Assembly (NCBI GenBank): GCA_016342745.1
Contig: JAEINT010000028.1
Span: 1-33,179 of the forward strand
Direction: 5' to 3'
DNA from: Labilibaculum sp.
Lineage (GTDB): Bacteria > Bacteroidota > Bacteroidia > Bacteroidales > Marinifilaceae
DNA length: 33,179 nt
Both the position numbers and the translations under genes were made by a program. Of the stretch, positions 1-7,553 are shown piece by piece; the stretch's first letter is position 1; every line of letters begins with the position of its first letter. The notes under the pieces were generated by a model. It was not told where the DNA came from, searched no databases, and saw nothing but the letters and a program-made list of their open reading frames with translations.

Positions 1-33
1 ATCCTAATTATACAACAAAATTAAATCGGGAAA

Positions 34-71
34 AATAATTGTCGTTGACCGGAAATAATAGTTGTCGTTGA
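34..71. repeat. short direct repeat at the left edge
   Basis: The string TTGTCGTTGA occurs twice within about 40 bp (near 39-48 and 62-71), each time after AATAAT. It lies just upstream of the TPR gene. It could be an operator, or the edge of a repeat family that continues left of the window. Only the repetition itself is seen. Confidence 0.35.
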
Positions 72-113
72 TCAGGCTATTGCTTACCAGCGATTCAGTT
101 ATGTTTTGAAAAG

Positions 114-1142
114 TTGAATGATTATTCTGGATTTTTAGAGTTCGCATTAAAATATTTTGAAAGCGATGATGGTTTTTATTACTATTTTGTTGATAGTGTG
201 TATGGAATATTTATAAAACTTAATGGAGTAGAAAAAGCGGGTATTAAGTTAAAGGATTATATACTTAAATCTAATTTATCTAGAGAGAGAAAATATCATT
301 TGATGATAAATTGTCCAAAAATACCATTTGAATCAGACGAAGCATTAACGTTTTATATGGAGGCTCTAGAGAGTAATCCTCAAAATACTGATGCAATGAT
401 AAATATTGCAAAGATATATTATAATTTAGAAGATTATAAAATTGCTCTAGATTGGTATTTGAAAGCACTTGATATAGTACCCAATAATATTGGATTGATT
501 TTAGACATTGCGACTGTCCACACAAGGCTAAATGATAAAAAGAACAAACTAAAATTCTTACTAAAAGCATTAGAAATAGACCCCGAAAACGATAGAGCAA
601 AGTTGTTAATAACATTGTACCACCAAAAAAATAGAGAGAAAACAGAAGTAGAAATAGAAAAACAAATATTATATTCCACGAAAGAGGGTTCATGGAGCCA
701 ATATTATCGTGGAATGGAATTAGCGAGTGAAGGTGATTATAATGGTGCAATTGTTGAACTAACAAAATCAATTGAGCAATGCGATGATGAATATAGTTTT
801 TATCCAGGACTTAAAGCAAGAGGACTAATTAAAATTAAAAAGGGAGATAAAGAAGAGGGAATGCGGGATTTGTATTTAGCCCAAAAATATAATCCTTATT
901 TGCACATAGAATTGCTGGATACTGGTATTGAATTATATCATAAGGAATATTATGATAAATCGTTAAAAGCTTTTTCTGTAGCAATCGAATTAGACCCAAT
1001 GTTTGATGAAGCTTATTTTTTTAGAGCTAAAACTTATCTCAAAATTGGTAAAAAAGAAGAAGCACGTTTAGATTTGCTAAAAGCGTTTGAATTAGGGCGA
1101 ATTGGTGCTTTGGATGTAATTAATGAAGAATGTGATAAATAA
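114..1142 (+). CDS. TPR-repeat protein
   Basis: This 342-residue soluble protein is built mostly of tetratricopeptide repeats. Typical 34-residue helix pairs with the A-x-x-Y-x-x-A-L and D-P signatures run at about residues 75-165 and again at 195-335. Examples are 'ALDWYLKALDIVPNN' and 'SLKAFSVAIELDPMFDEA'. TPR arrays act as protein-protein scaffolds, and no catalytic domain, signal peptide or membrane segment is visible. The start is uncertain: the frame opens at a stop near 69 and the first usable codon is a TTG at 114 (MNDYSGF). The first in-frame ATG is only at residue 64, so the 5' end may be degraded or translated from a weak start. It is separated from the following operon by about 0.8 kb of non-coding DNA, so a functional link is not implied. 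Confidence 0.75.
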   Translation: MNDYSGFLEFALKYFESDDGFYYYFVDSVYGIFIKLNGVEKAGIKLKDYILKSNLSRERKYHLMINCPKIPFESDEALTFYMEALESNPQNTDAMINIAKIYYNLEDYKIALDWYLKALDIVPNNIGLILDIATVHTRLNDKKNKLKFLLKALEIDPENDRAKLLITLYHQKNREKTEVEIEKQILYSTKEGSWSQYYRGMELASEGDYNGAIVELTKSIEQCDDEYSFYPGLKARGLIKIKKGDKEEGMRDLYLAQKYNPYLHIELLDTGIELYHKEYYDKSLKAFSVAIELDPMFDEAYFFRAKTYLKIGKKEEARLDLLKAFELGRIGALDVINEECDK

Positions 1143-1210
1143 TTAAATTAGGGGTTATGTTGTTATTGTCATTTTGGGCGAGGCAGGGTAAATGGAGCAA
1201 AGGTTAGTTT

Positions 1211-1230
1211 TCCCGCTGAAAAGAGCGGGA
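1211..1230. other. short hairpin, 7-bp stem
   Basis: TCCCGCT and AGCGGGA form a perfect 7-bp stem around a GAAAAG loop. No T-tract follows on the + strand, so this is not an obvious intrinsic terminator for the TPR gene. Confidence 0.45.
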
Positions 1231-1438
1231 CAGGGCGGAATTGAGCGGTAACCCGAAGCCCATCTACGCAATTAAGTGGCAAGTATTAACGGAACGAAAA
1301 AGGGAATTTTTGTCTGCCCTTTGTAGTGAAGTGTTAAGTTTGTGAGGAATAATAAGAGGATGTTTCGTGTTCGCCCCCGTATAATAAAAACAAAAAGCAT
1401 TTACGGAGCATGTTTACTACCAATTTTTTTTGTGCCGA

Positions 1439-1514
1439 GTTTATGTAACGTCTATTATGCGTTGAACTGCATTCTACAATTAACTTGAAACGCATAATGG
1501 CACGTTACGTAAAT
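1439..1514. repeat. two-tier palindromic element
   Basis: An outer arm pair (1439-1451 with 1502-1514) matches at 11 of 13 positions, and the two mismatches could be G-T/G-U pairs. A perfect inner 10-bp pair (ATTATGCGTT at 1454-1463, AACGCATAAT at 1489-1498) encloses a 25-nt loop. Weaker complementarity continues outward (about 1412-1438 against 1515-1527). The size and layered symmetry resemble a MITE-like or recombination-site (attC-like) element. Exact attC core consensus sequences are not present at the arms. Confidence 0.55.
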
Positions 1515-1716
1515 CTGGCTGGTAATGTGTTTTGATTCGCTGTGTTTTGTGGTATTTATAAATAGTAGTATTTAATGATTAAAATAATTATTTTAGATTA
1601 ATTGTTCTGAATTATGTTAAGTAGAATAATATTTAACGTTTTCGGAGTTTTGATACTAAAAAAATATATATAATAAGGAATTTAACGTATTATACAAATA
1701 ATTTTACAACATATAG

Positions 1717-1745
1717 TCCCGCTATATACAATAGGTTTAGTGGGA
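1717..1745. other. hairpin upstream of the radical SAM operon
   Basis: TCCCGCTA (1717-1724) can pair with TAGTGGGA (1738-1745) over 8 positions with one G-T pair, around a 13-nt loop. It is followed by CGTTACC. It may be part of the same repeat family as the palindrome at 1439-1514. Confidence 0.4.
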
Positions 1746-1847
1746 CGTTACCAACAAGCCTGAGAAAGAAACGACCGTTGTAATTTTGCAGTGAGAAAAA
1801 GGAAAAAAAGAAAAAATGAAACAGCCACCCCACAAAACAGCACATTC

Positions 1848-1917
1848 GCAAGCTCCTACACACGAGCCGATGCTTCAGCTTGCAAAAGAGCTGTTTTCTT
1901 GCCATCGCACGGTGCGA
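1848..1917. other. structured leader-like segment before the operon
   Basis: GCAAGCT (1848-1854) is the inverse of AGCTTGC (1877-1883), and TCGCACGGTGCGA (1905-1917) is a perfect palindrome with one central base. The segment ends about 40 bp before the first radical SAM start. It could form an RNA leader or be the edge of a repeat. No known riboswitch class is recognisable. Confidence 0.4.
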
Positions 1918-1957
1918 CAGATGAGCTGTGCCGTTTTATAGATAAATTGGATTTTAA

Positions 1958-3067
1958 ATGACAGAATTAGAATATAAATCATTTGTTTACGAAATAGAAA
2001 ATTGGGGGAACATACCAATTTCATCGCAAAATTGTGGTATTGGATGTAGATTTTGTAAGGTTAACAAAGACCCTATTCTTAAACGTTTTGCGAAAATCCC
2101 CCAAATTACCATGGAAGAACTCCATGCTGGATTTAAATTCATAAACGATTCACACAACTATGTTAGATTGGGTGCTGGGGTTTTTGTTGCACCACATACC
2201 GACCCTTTTTTACATCCACAGATTTATGAGTTTATAAAGGCGGCTTCGGAATATTTTCCAAATAAGAGGATTCGTACTGTTACTACTGGTAGCTATATTG
2301 AGGAAAATAAGATTGATTTTCTAAACTCAATCCCAAATTTCGGAATTGACCTTTCCTTAATAACGATGCAAAGCCAAAGGGAATTTATAGTACCAAATGC
2401 AACTCGTGAAAAAATTGAGTTTTTATTAAGAAATGCGCCATTAAAAAAACTCTCCTTAATGTTTACAGGTAGCTTTGAGGATTTAAAGGCTGACATTGAT
2501 ATGTTACTTAATTTGAGCTGGCATAAAAAGGGGCAAGAAATACTAGTCAGAAGAATTGAGAGAACGGACTTATCTCATGGAGACCTATTCGATATTTCTG
2601 AAAAAAGCATACAATATTATCCTGAATGCATAGCATTTTTAAAAGCAAATTATCCAATGGTTAAATATACTGTTCCATTTCTTTCCGAGGATTATAGAGG
2701 TGGAGATAATGAGTACTTTATAGATGCAGATAATAGAATAAAAAAAATTACGCAAATTGGGCATGATAACATTGATAAAAGAATTGATGTAATTGTAGCC
2801 GAATCGGCATACAACTATTTCATTTCGAGATTGAATAACATTCCCAACATTTCTACTCATTTGATAAAAAACAGATTATATGGAGGTTCCGTAACCGTTG
2901 CTGGACTATTAAATCATAATGACATTAAATCACAATATGCTCCTATTGAAAAACCTGACATTGTAATACTCCCTCATGAAATGTATGACATAGATAATAA
3001 CGAAATAACCGGTGAATCAATGGGTGAATTAGAAAATCATTATAAAGCAAGTGTATGCAAAATGTAG
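1958..3067 (+). CDS. radical SAM protein with DUF512-like C-terminal domain
   Basis: The 369-residue protein carries the radical SAM cluster motif C-x3-C-x2-C at C26, C30 and C33 (NCGIGCRFC). This motif binds the [4Fe-4S] cluster that cleaves S-adenosylmethionine. The C-terminal stretch at about 275-360, with NRLYGGSVTVAGLL at residues 305-318 followed by a D-I and a later I-L-P-H-E-M, matches the pattern of DUF512, a domain that follows radical SAM cores in some uncharacterised Fe-S proteins. The usual N-terminal PDZ domain of classical DUF512 proteins is absent. It is first in a ten-gene operon and overlaps the next gene by 13 bp. The substrate is unknown. The radical SAM assignment is firm and the DUF512 similarity is by motif. 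Confidence 0.85.
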   Translation: MTELEYKSFVYEIENWGNIPISSQNCGIGCRFCKVNKDPILKRFAKIPQITMEELHAGFKFINDSHNYVRLGAGVFVAPHTDPFLHPQIYEFIKAASEYFPNKRIRTVTTGSYIEENKIDFLNSIPNFGIDLSLITMQSQREFIVPNATREKIEFLLRNAPLKKLSLMFTGSFEDLKADIDMLLNLSWHKKGQEILVRRIERTDLSHGDLFDISEKSIQYYPECIAFLKANYPMVKYTVPFLSEDYRGGDNEYFIDADNRIKKITQIGHDNIDKRIDVIVAESAYNYFISRLNNIPNISTHLIKNRLYGGSVTVAGLLNHNDIKSQYAPIEKPDIVILPHEMYDIDNNEITGESMGELENHYKASVCKM

Positions 3068-3942
3068 CTTATTGGAAAATAATAAGAGTGCTAACTACTG
3101 ACACATGTAACTTTGATTGTGTTTTCTGTCACAATGAAGGTCAAGTTGTAAAATCAACTAGACAATTTCTTTCTTTGGATGAATTTGTAAAGATAATTTT
3201 AGCACTAAAAGAAAGACCTTTAAAAGAAATTCAATTTAGCGGTGGAGAGCCATTCTTAAATCCAGACACTATAAAAATGATTGAGTGGGCACATAAAAAT
3301 ACAGATTATGAAATTGGATGTGCAACAAACATGTCATTACTTAATGATTCATTGATTAAAAGACTGTCAAATACAAGATTAACATACAATATTCAGTTCC
3401 CATCTAATAATACTCAGGATTACAATAAGATTACAAATTCATTAAGTGGTGATAGCATAATTTCTAAGATTTTTCTATTAAAGGAGTTAGGAATAAAATT
3501 CAAACTCAATTTCGTTTGGCTTAAAGAAAATATTGAACCTTTATCAAATATTATTGAGTTTTGCTTAGAGCAGAATTTTGGTCTTAAAATACTTCCATTT
3601 ATTTCGGAAAAAACACTTAAACAAAATCATTTTAAGAAATTAGCAATTAATTACATGACCCCAAAATTAGGGCAACCAAATATAAAAGTGGGGGGGGCAT
3701 TAAGATGGGAAATATCAAATGGCGATGAGCATTTTGTAATCAAATTCGTGGATAGTCCTTGTTTTGATAAAGACTTTAATAAATGCAGGGATTATGCAGA
3801 AATACGTTTATTGCCAAATCTGCAATTACAATCTTGTTTATTAAAATCTGACAACATTTCAATTAGCAAAGAAGAATTAAATTCTTCAGAACTTATTATC
3901 AATAAAATGGACTTATTATGGAAGAATTTTACGAATTGCTAA
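3055..3942 (+). CDS. radical SAM enzyme, MoaA-like
   Basis: This 295-residue protein has the radical SAM motif at C18, C22 and C25 (TCNFDCVFCHNEG) and the SAM-contacting GGEP at residues 63-66. Near the C-terminus, two cysteines (SPCFDKDFNKC) precede a conserved R-L-x-P-x-x-x-L-x-x-C-L, which resembles the auxiliary Fe-S (Twitch) region of MoaA. It is unlikely to be housekeeping MoaA, because no molybdopterin genes are nearby and the C-terminal GG of MoaA is missing. The start ATG overlaps the upstream radical SAM gene by 13 bp, and the end overlaps the methyltransferase by 25 bp, implying coupled translation. A run of eight G (3690-3697) lies inside the gene. Confidence 0.85.
   Translation: MQNVAYWKIIRVLTTDTCNFDCVFCHNEGQVVKSTRQFLSLDEFVKIILALKERPLKEIQFSGGEPFLNPDTIKMIEWAHKNTDYEIGCATNMSLLNDSLIKRLSNTRLTYNIQFPSNNTQDYNKITNSLSGDSIISKIFLLKELGIKFKLNFVWLKENIEPLSNIIEFCLEQNFGLKILPFISEKTLKQNHFKKLAINYMTPKLGQPNIKVGGALRWEISNGDEHFVIKFVDSPCFDKDFNKCRDYAEIRLLPNLQLQSCLLKSDNISISKEELNSSELIINKMDLLWKNFTNC
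3690..3697 (+). repeat. poly-G tract (G8) inside a coding sequence
   Basis: Eight consecutive G occur at codons 212-215 of the MoaA-like radical SAM gene, in otherwise AT-rich DNA. Such tracts are known slippage sites in phase-variable surface genes of other bacteria. As read here, the tract leaves the frame intact. Confidence 0.6.
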
Positions 3943-4607
3943 AGGAATACAACAAACGCACTTGGGATTTAGAAAACAGAGCAAAGTGGCACGAAATATA
4001 TTGTGTTAGTCCAATGCCAATCTATCTATATGCTTTGCTTCAAAGAGTGTCCAAACTTAATAAAAATTTGTCAATTGTGGAAGTTGGAAGTGGATATGGT
4101 GATGTTGTAGCAATGTTAATTTACTTGGGATTCAAGAATATTACTGGAATAGAACGAGATCAAGCAGCTTGTGCGTCAGCCAATAAAAAAATACAATCAC
4201 TATTTAACACAAATAAGTCATATATAAAGTGTGAGGAATACCCTATCAAACTTAATACTATTCCAGATATTTATATTCAAATCAATAATGTATATGTTGA
4301 TTCAATAACTTCACATGAAGAATATTTGAAGCGTAATAAGGAATGGGTTCAATATAATGGCACACCAAAATATGCATATATTGAGTTTATTGATGAATCA
4401 TTTAAACAATATTCAAAACATTATCCATCCTTTATAAGGCTTTCAAATAATGACGTTGAACAACTATTTCAAGGGAATGAGGTAAATTCATTTAAAACAT
4501 ATGAGTTCCCGGCAAATACGTCCTCTAAATGTTTATATGAAATTAAGATAAAGTGTATTAAAAGCCACGTTTATGGTGATGTGACAAAGAAAAGGATATT
4601 TGAATGA
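3918..4607 (+). CDS. class I SAM-dependent methyltransferase
   Basis: The 229-residue protein contains the SAM-binding motif I VEVGSGYGD at residues 54-62, then a hydrophobic helix and the acidic G-I-E-R-D at about 77-81. This is the classical Rossmann-fold order of motif I and post-I acidic residue. The C-terminal half (residues 100-229) is unlike common families and gives no clue to the acceptor. It overlaps both neighbours (25 bp upstream, 4 bp downstream), so it belongs firmly to the radical SAM/glycosyltransferase operon and probably methylates a sugar or other operon product. It could be an O- or N-methyltransferase; the sequence does not decide. Confidence 0.75.
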   Translation: MEEFYELLKEYNKRTWDLENRAKWHEIYCVSPMPIYLYALLQRVSKLNKNLSIVEVGSGYGDVVAMLIYLGFKNITGIERDQAACASANKKIQSLFNTNKSYIKCEEYPIKLNTIPDIYIQINNVYVDSITSHEEYLKRNKEWVQYNGTPKYAYIEFIDESFKQYSKHYPSFIRLSNNDVEQLFQGNEVNSFKTYEFPANTSSKCLYEIKIKCIKSHVYGDVTKKRIFE

Positions 4608-5734
4608 AGGTTTATGCTGTACTAAGAGGATTTCCTGGATTAGGAAGAGTTATAGCAGGATTTGAGCTGCTAAAACATTTAGAAAATAAATTTAATGCTA
4701 TTGTCAAAGTATCAACATACTTACAAGGTGATAGTTACATAAATACAAAAGGATATACATCTTCTATTGAAATTGATGAAAAAGATATTAGTAGTGTTGG
4801 TGTTATTTCAGTAAGTAAGAGTGGAGAGAAATTAATGGAAGATATAGTTTCCTTTAATCCAGACATTGTAATTATAGATGGTGAACCTATTTTTTTACAA
4901 AATCTAAAAATAAGTTATCCAAACTTATACATAGTGAGCTTGTTAAACCCTTTTGATGTTAATAATCCTTACAATCAGAAGAGTAGCCAGGATTTTTTTA
5001 GTTATATGTATTCTTTTGCTGATTTATCAATTGTTCATGGTTTATGGGAAGAACAAAAGCCTAATAACTTTAAGGATTATTTATCAGTAAACTCAATTAT
5101 TAGAGATTCTATACCCACAATTTCGTTTTCTGAAAAATCAAATTCAATAGTATGCTTGCTTGGTGGCGGTTCTAAAACTGTAAATAGCGGTTTTACATAT
5201 GGCACAATTGAGATTGCAAAACAAGTAATTGACATCGCTAGTTTTAATGAAAATTTCGATTTTACAATTTATACCAGTGATAAGGATATAAAAAACAAAA
5301 TAATAAACTACCTAAAATACAAAGAGTTAAGTGTTGAGAATATTAGAATAATTGATAGCATATCCGATGAAAGGGAAATATATACTAATGCAAGACTTGT
5401 GATTGCTAGAGCAGGTAGGAACACAATAAGCGAATTGCTAACCATGAATATGCCTTCGATTATTATTCCAACAACAGCTAATTTCAGAGGTTCTGAGCAG
5501 TTATGTAATTGTAGAAAAATAGAATCATTTAATTTCCAAAATATAAAGACACATCATTTAGATTCAGGTGCAGAAGATTTAAATCATAAAATGCACAAAC
5601 TATTTAATACTTCGGTAGATATTAAAAATGAAGTCTTTATTCCTGGAAACTTAAAGGCTATAGAGAAAATTCTTGCAATAATGAAAAAGAAGTCACCTGG
5701 TAATTCAATTGCACTAAGCACAAACATTAATTAG
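4604..5734 (+). CDS. MurG/GT28-like glycosyltransferase (GT-B fold)
   Basis: This 376-residue protein has the two-domain layout of GT-B glycosyltransferases. An N-terminal glycine-containing loop (RGFPGLGRVIAGF, residues 8-20) is followed by the C-terminal domain starting at VCLLGGGSK (183-191). The nucleotide-sugar-binding region is ARAGRNTISELLTMNMPSI (268-286) followed by P-T-T and an S-E-Q motif. The A-G-x-x-T-x-x-E-x-x-x-x-x-x-P-x-I-x-I-P pattern is typical of the MurG/PseG/GT28 superfamily. No signal peptide or membrane segment is seen, so it probably acts on the cytoplasmic face. Four-bp ATGA overlap with the methyltransferase suggests translational coupling. The sugar donor is unknown. 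Confidence 0.75.
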   Translation: MKVYAVLRGFPGLGRVIAGFELLKHLENKFNAIVKVSTYLQGDSYINTKGYTSSIEIDEKDISSVGVISVSKSGEKLMEDIVSFNPDIVIIDGEPIFLQNLKISYPNLYIVSLLNPFDVNNPYNQKSSQDFFSYMYSFADLSIVHGLWEEQKPNNFKDYLSVNSIIRDSIPTISFSEKSNSIVCLLGGGSKTVNSGFTYGTIEIAKQVIDIASFNENFDFTIYTSDKDIKNKIINYLKYKELSVENIRIIDSISDEREIYTNARLVIARAGRNTISELLTMNMPSIIIPTTANFRGSEQLCNCRKIESFNFQNIKTHHLDSGAEDLNHKMHKLFNTSVDIKNEVFIPGNLKAIEKILAIMKKKSPGNSIALSTNIN

Positions 5735-5749
5735 AGTTAAAACGAATAC

Positions 5750-6574
5750 ATGAATTGGCTTTCTCAACAAGTAGGCGGAACGATTGAAGTTGAAATCACA
5801 TTTAGGTGTAACTTAAGATGTCGTCATTGTAATCGTTTTTGTAACAGCGAAAAGGACTACAATCTAAACCGCAAAGCGGTTGATATGGATATGAAACACA
5901 TTAGTTATTTGTGTAATGAAATTATGCGTTTCCCTAAGGGAAGATTTCAAACATTAAGAATAATAGGTGGAGAACCATTAATGTCTGACATTCTTAAAGA
6001 CGCTGTTAATGCTTTTAAAATATTAATTGATAATGAGTTTATTCAAGACATTGTAATTGTAACCAATGGTACTCTTAAAGCTGATGATGCAATTAAACCT
6101 TATATTAAGCTTTTACCTGAGCATTTAAACCCCATATTCAACTCAAAGGGATATTTAACCAGGGACGAAGTTTATGATGTTAAAAATATTAAACACCGTA
6201 ACATTACTATTGTCCCTGATGATTATGGTATTGAAGGGGAATTATGTGACAGGGTTTTACTATGTGGGATAAACTATTCTATTTATGGCTTTTCATTATG
6301 TGCTCCATGCTTAACCTCAATGATTATATTTCCGGAAAATCATAACAAGTTTCGTTATGACATACCAGAAGTTTTTGGAGACTTTATTAGCGAAGAATTT
6401 GATAAAGAAGTATGCTCAAGATGTTCATTTTGTGATACTCTCCCAAAGGATTCTATCAAAAGAAATAATGACTCTTTTATTGGTCAAACATGGCAAGAAC
6501 AGATTGATAGGAATTTATTTTATGATAATGAACCAGACACGAATTGGATAAATAGTATAAGTTCTCTATTATGA
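5750..6574 (+). CDS. radical SAM protein with extra cysteine pairs
   Basis: This 274-residue protein has the radical SAM motif at C20, C24 and C27 (FRCNLRCRHC) and GGEP at residues 73-76. Further cysteines follow immediately (C31). Towards the C-terminus come LCGIN, LCAPC and VCSRCSFC, which look like ligands of one or two auxiliary Fe-S clusters as in SPASM/Twitch enzymes. Proteins of this shape are seen in polysaccharide and peptide-modification clusters, but the reaction here is unknown. It follows the glycosyltransferase by 15 bp and shares an ATGA overlap with the next radical SAM gene, so the two may work as a pair. Confidence 0.85.
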   Translation: MNWLSQQVGGTIEVEITFRCNLRCRHCNRFCNSEKDYNLNRKAVDMDMKHISYLCNEIMRFPKGRFQTLRIIGGEPLMSDILKDAVNAFKILIDNEFIQDIVIVTNGTLKADDAIKPYIKLLPEHLNPIFNSKGYLTRDEVYDVKNIKHRNITIVPDDYGIEGELCDRVLLCGINYSIYGFSLCAPCLTSMIIFPENHNKFRYDIPEVFGDFISEEFDKEVCSRCSFCDTLPKDSIKRNNDSFIGQTWQEQIDRNLFYDNEPDTNWINSISSLL

Positions 6575-7551
6575 AAATAGTTAATTTATCCATAGATGCG
6601 GCAACGATTTGCCAATTAAAATGTCCTGAATGTTCAAATACAAAAGGAATTATTAAAAATGGAATTATTGGTTCAGGATACCTTAAGTTCTCTGATTTTA
6701 AAAAATTGATTCAGGAAAATCCTGAAATAAAAAGCATTGAACTTTCTAATTGGGGTGAGATATTTTTAAATCCAGACCTAAATAAAATACTAAAATATTC
6801 ATTTCAGAAAGGAATAAAACTATCCGCAGGTAATGGTGTGAATTTTAATGATGTATCAGAATCTGTGATTGAATCACTAGTTAAATATCAATTTGGTTAT
6901 ATTAATTTTTCAATTGATGGTGCATCTCAAAATACATATGAAACATACAGAATCAAGGGGCAATATTCTAAGGTTATATCAAATATTAAGAAACTCAATT
7001 TTTATAAAGCAAAATATGGGGCTACCCTTCCAAGATTATCGTGGCAGTTTATTGTTTTTGGACATAATGAGCATGAAATACCAGTAGCTAAGAAATTTAG
7101 CGAAGAATTAAATATGACATTTATGCCAAAGTTAAATTTCTCATCTTTTTCTCCAGTAATTAATGCAGAACAAGTTAAAAGAGATACTGGATGGGTTGCT
7201 GTTTCAAGAACTGAATATAAAGAACTTACGAAACAAGACTATAAAAGACCATGCTGTCAATTATGGTATTCCCCTCAGATTTCATGGGATGGTAAAGTAC
7301 TTGGATGTTGTGTTAATAAATGGAAGTCATACGGAAATGCTTTCAGTGACGGATTGAATTTCGTTTTGGAAAATGATTTATACCTCAAGACATTAAATGT
7401 ATTGAGAGGACTAAAAACTATTGATGATTCAATACCGTGCTACAGTTGTCCAACATTTAAGAATATTGAAGAAAGCCCAGTAACGCTGAAAGAAATAAAA
7501 GCATATTCCAATTTTATTCATCCGGCAGAGCGAGATACAGGAAAGATATAA
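6571..7551 (+). CDS. radical SAM protein with SPASM-type C-terminus
   Basis: This 326-residue protein has C14, C18 and C21 (TICQLKCPEC) as the radical SAM triad. The usual GGEP is replaced by N-W-G-E-I at residues 60-64. A typical core feature follows: I-N-F-S-I-D-G-A at about 110-117. The C-terminal third holds PCCQLW, then a W-D-G-K-V-L-G-C-C, and finally C-Y-S-C. This is the cysteine pattern of SPASM domains that bind auxiliary [4Fe-4S] clusters, as in peptide-modifying or sugar-dehydrating radical SAM enzymes. The start ATG overlaps the stop of the previous radical SAM gene. The substrate is unknown, and RiPP precursors were not found nearby. Confidence 0.85.
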   Translation: MKIVNLSIDAATICQLKCPECSNTKGIIKNGIIGSGYLKFSDFKKLIQENPEIKSIELSNWGEIFLNPDLNKILKYSFQKGIKLSAGNGVNFNDVSESVIESLVKYQFGYINFSIDGASQNTYETYRIKGQYSKVISNIKKLNFYKAKYGATLPRLSWQFIVFGHNEHEIPVAKKFSEELNMTFMPKLNFSSFSPVINAEQVKRDTGWVAVSRTEYKELTKQDYKRPCCQLWYSPQISWDGKVLGCCVNKWKSYGNAFSDGLNFVLENDLYLKTLNVLRGLKTIDDSIPCYSCPTFKNIEESPVTLKEIKAYSNFIHPAERDTGKI

Positions 7552-7553
7552 AA

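Larger units (their letters stand above)
1143..1957. other. long non-coding interval rich in inverted repeats
   Basis: These 815 bp contain no convincing gene on either strand. They are locally more GC-rich than their surroundings and carry several hairpins (1211-1230, 1439-1514, 1717-1745, 1848-1917), listed separately. The look is that of a repeat family or mobile-element remnant placed between two unrelated transcription units, or of a structured leader for the radical SAM operon. I cannot name the family from sequence alone. Confidence 0.6.

Noticed and set aside
280-771. 163-codon open frame on the minus strand over the TPR gene
   Set aside because: It is antisense to a convincing TPR protein. 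The product is low-complexity Leu/Phe/Tyr sequence from AT-rich codons.
1439-1514. A true integron attC site
   Set aside because: The symmetry is suggestive, but the arms do not carry the RYYYAAC/GTTRRRY core sequences and no integron integrase is in the window.
1690-1905. 71-codon open frame on the minus strand in the first spacer
   Set aside because: The product is a low-complexity string rich in Phe, and the stretch is better explained by its hairpins. There is no ribosome binding site.
3055-3942. Housekeeping molybdopterin enzyme MoaA
   Set aside because: It lacks the C-terminal GG of MoaA, is shorter, and has no molybdopterin neighbours. It belongs to the glycan operon.
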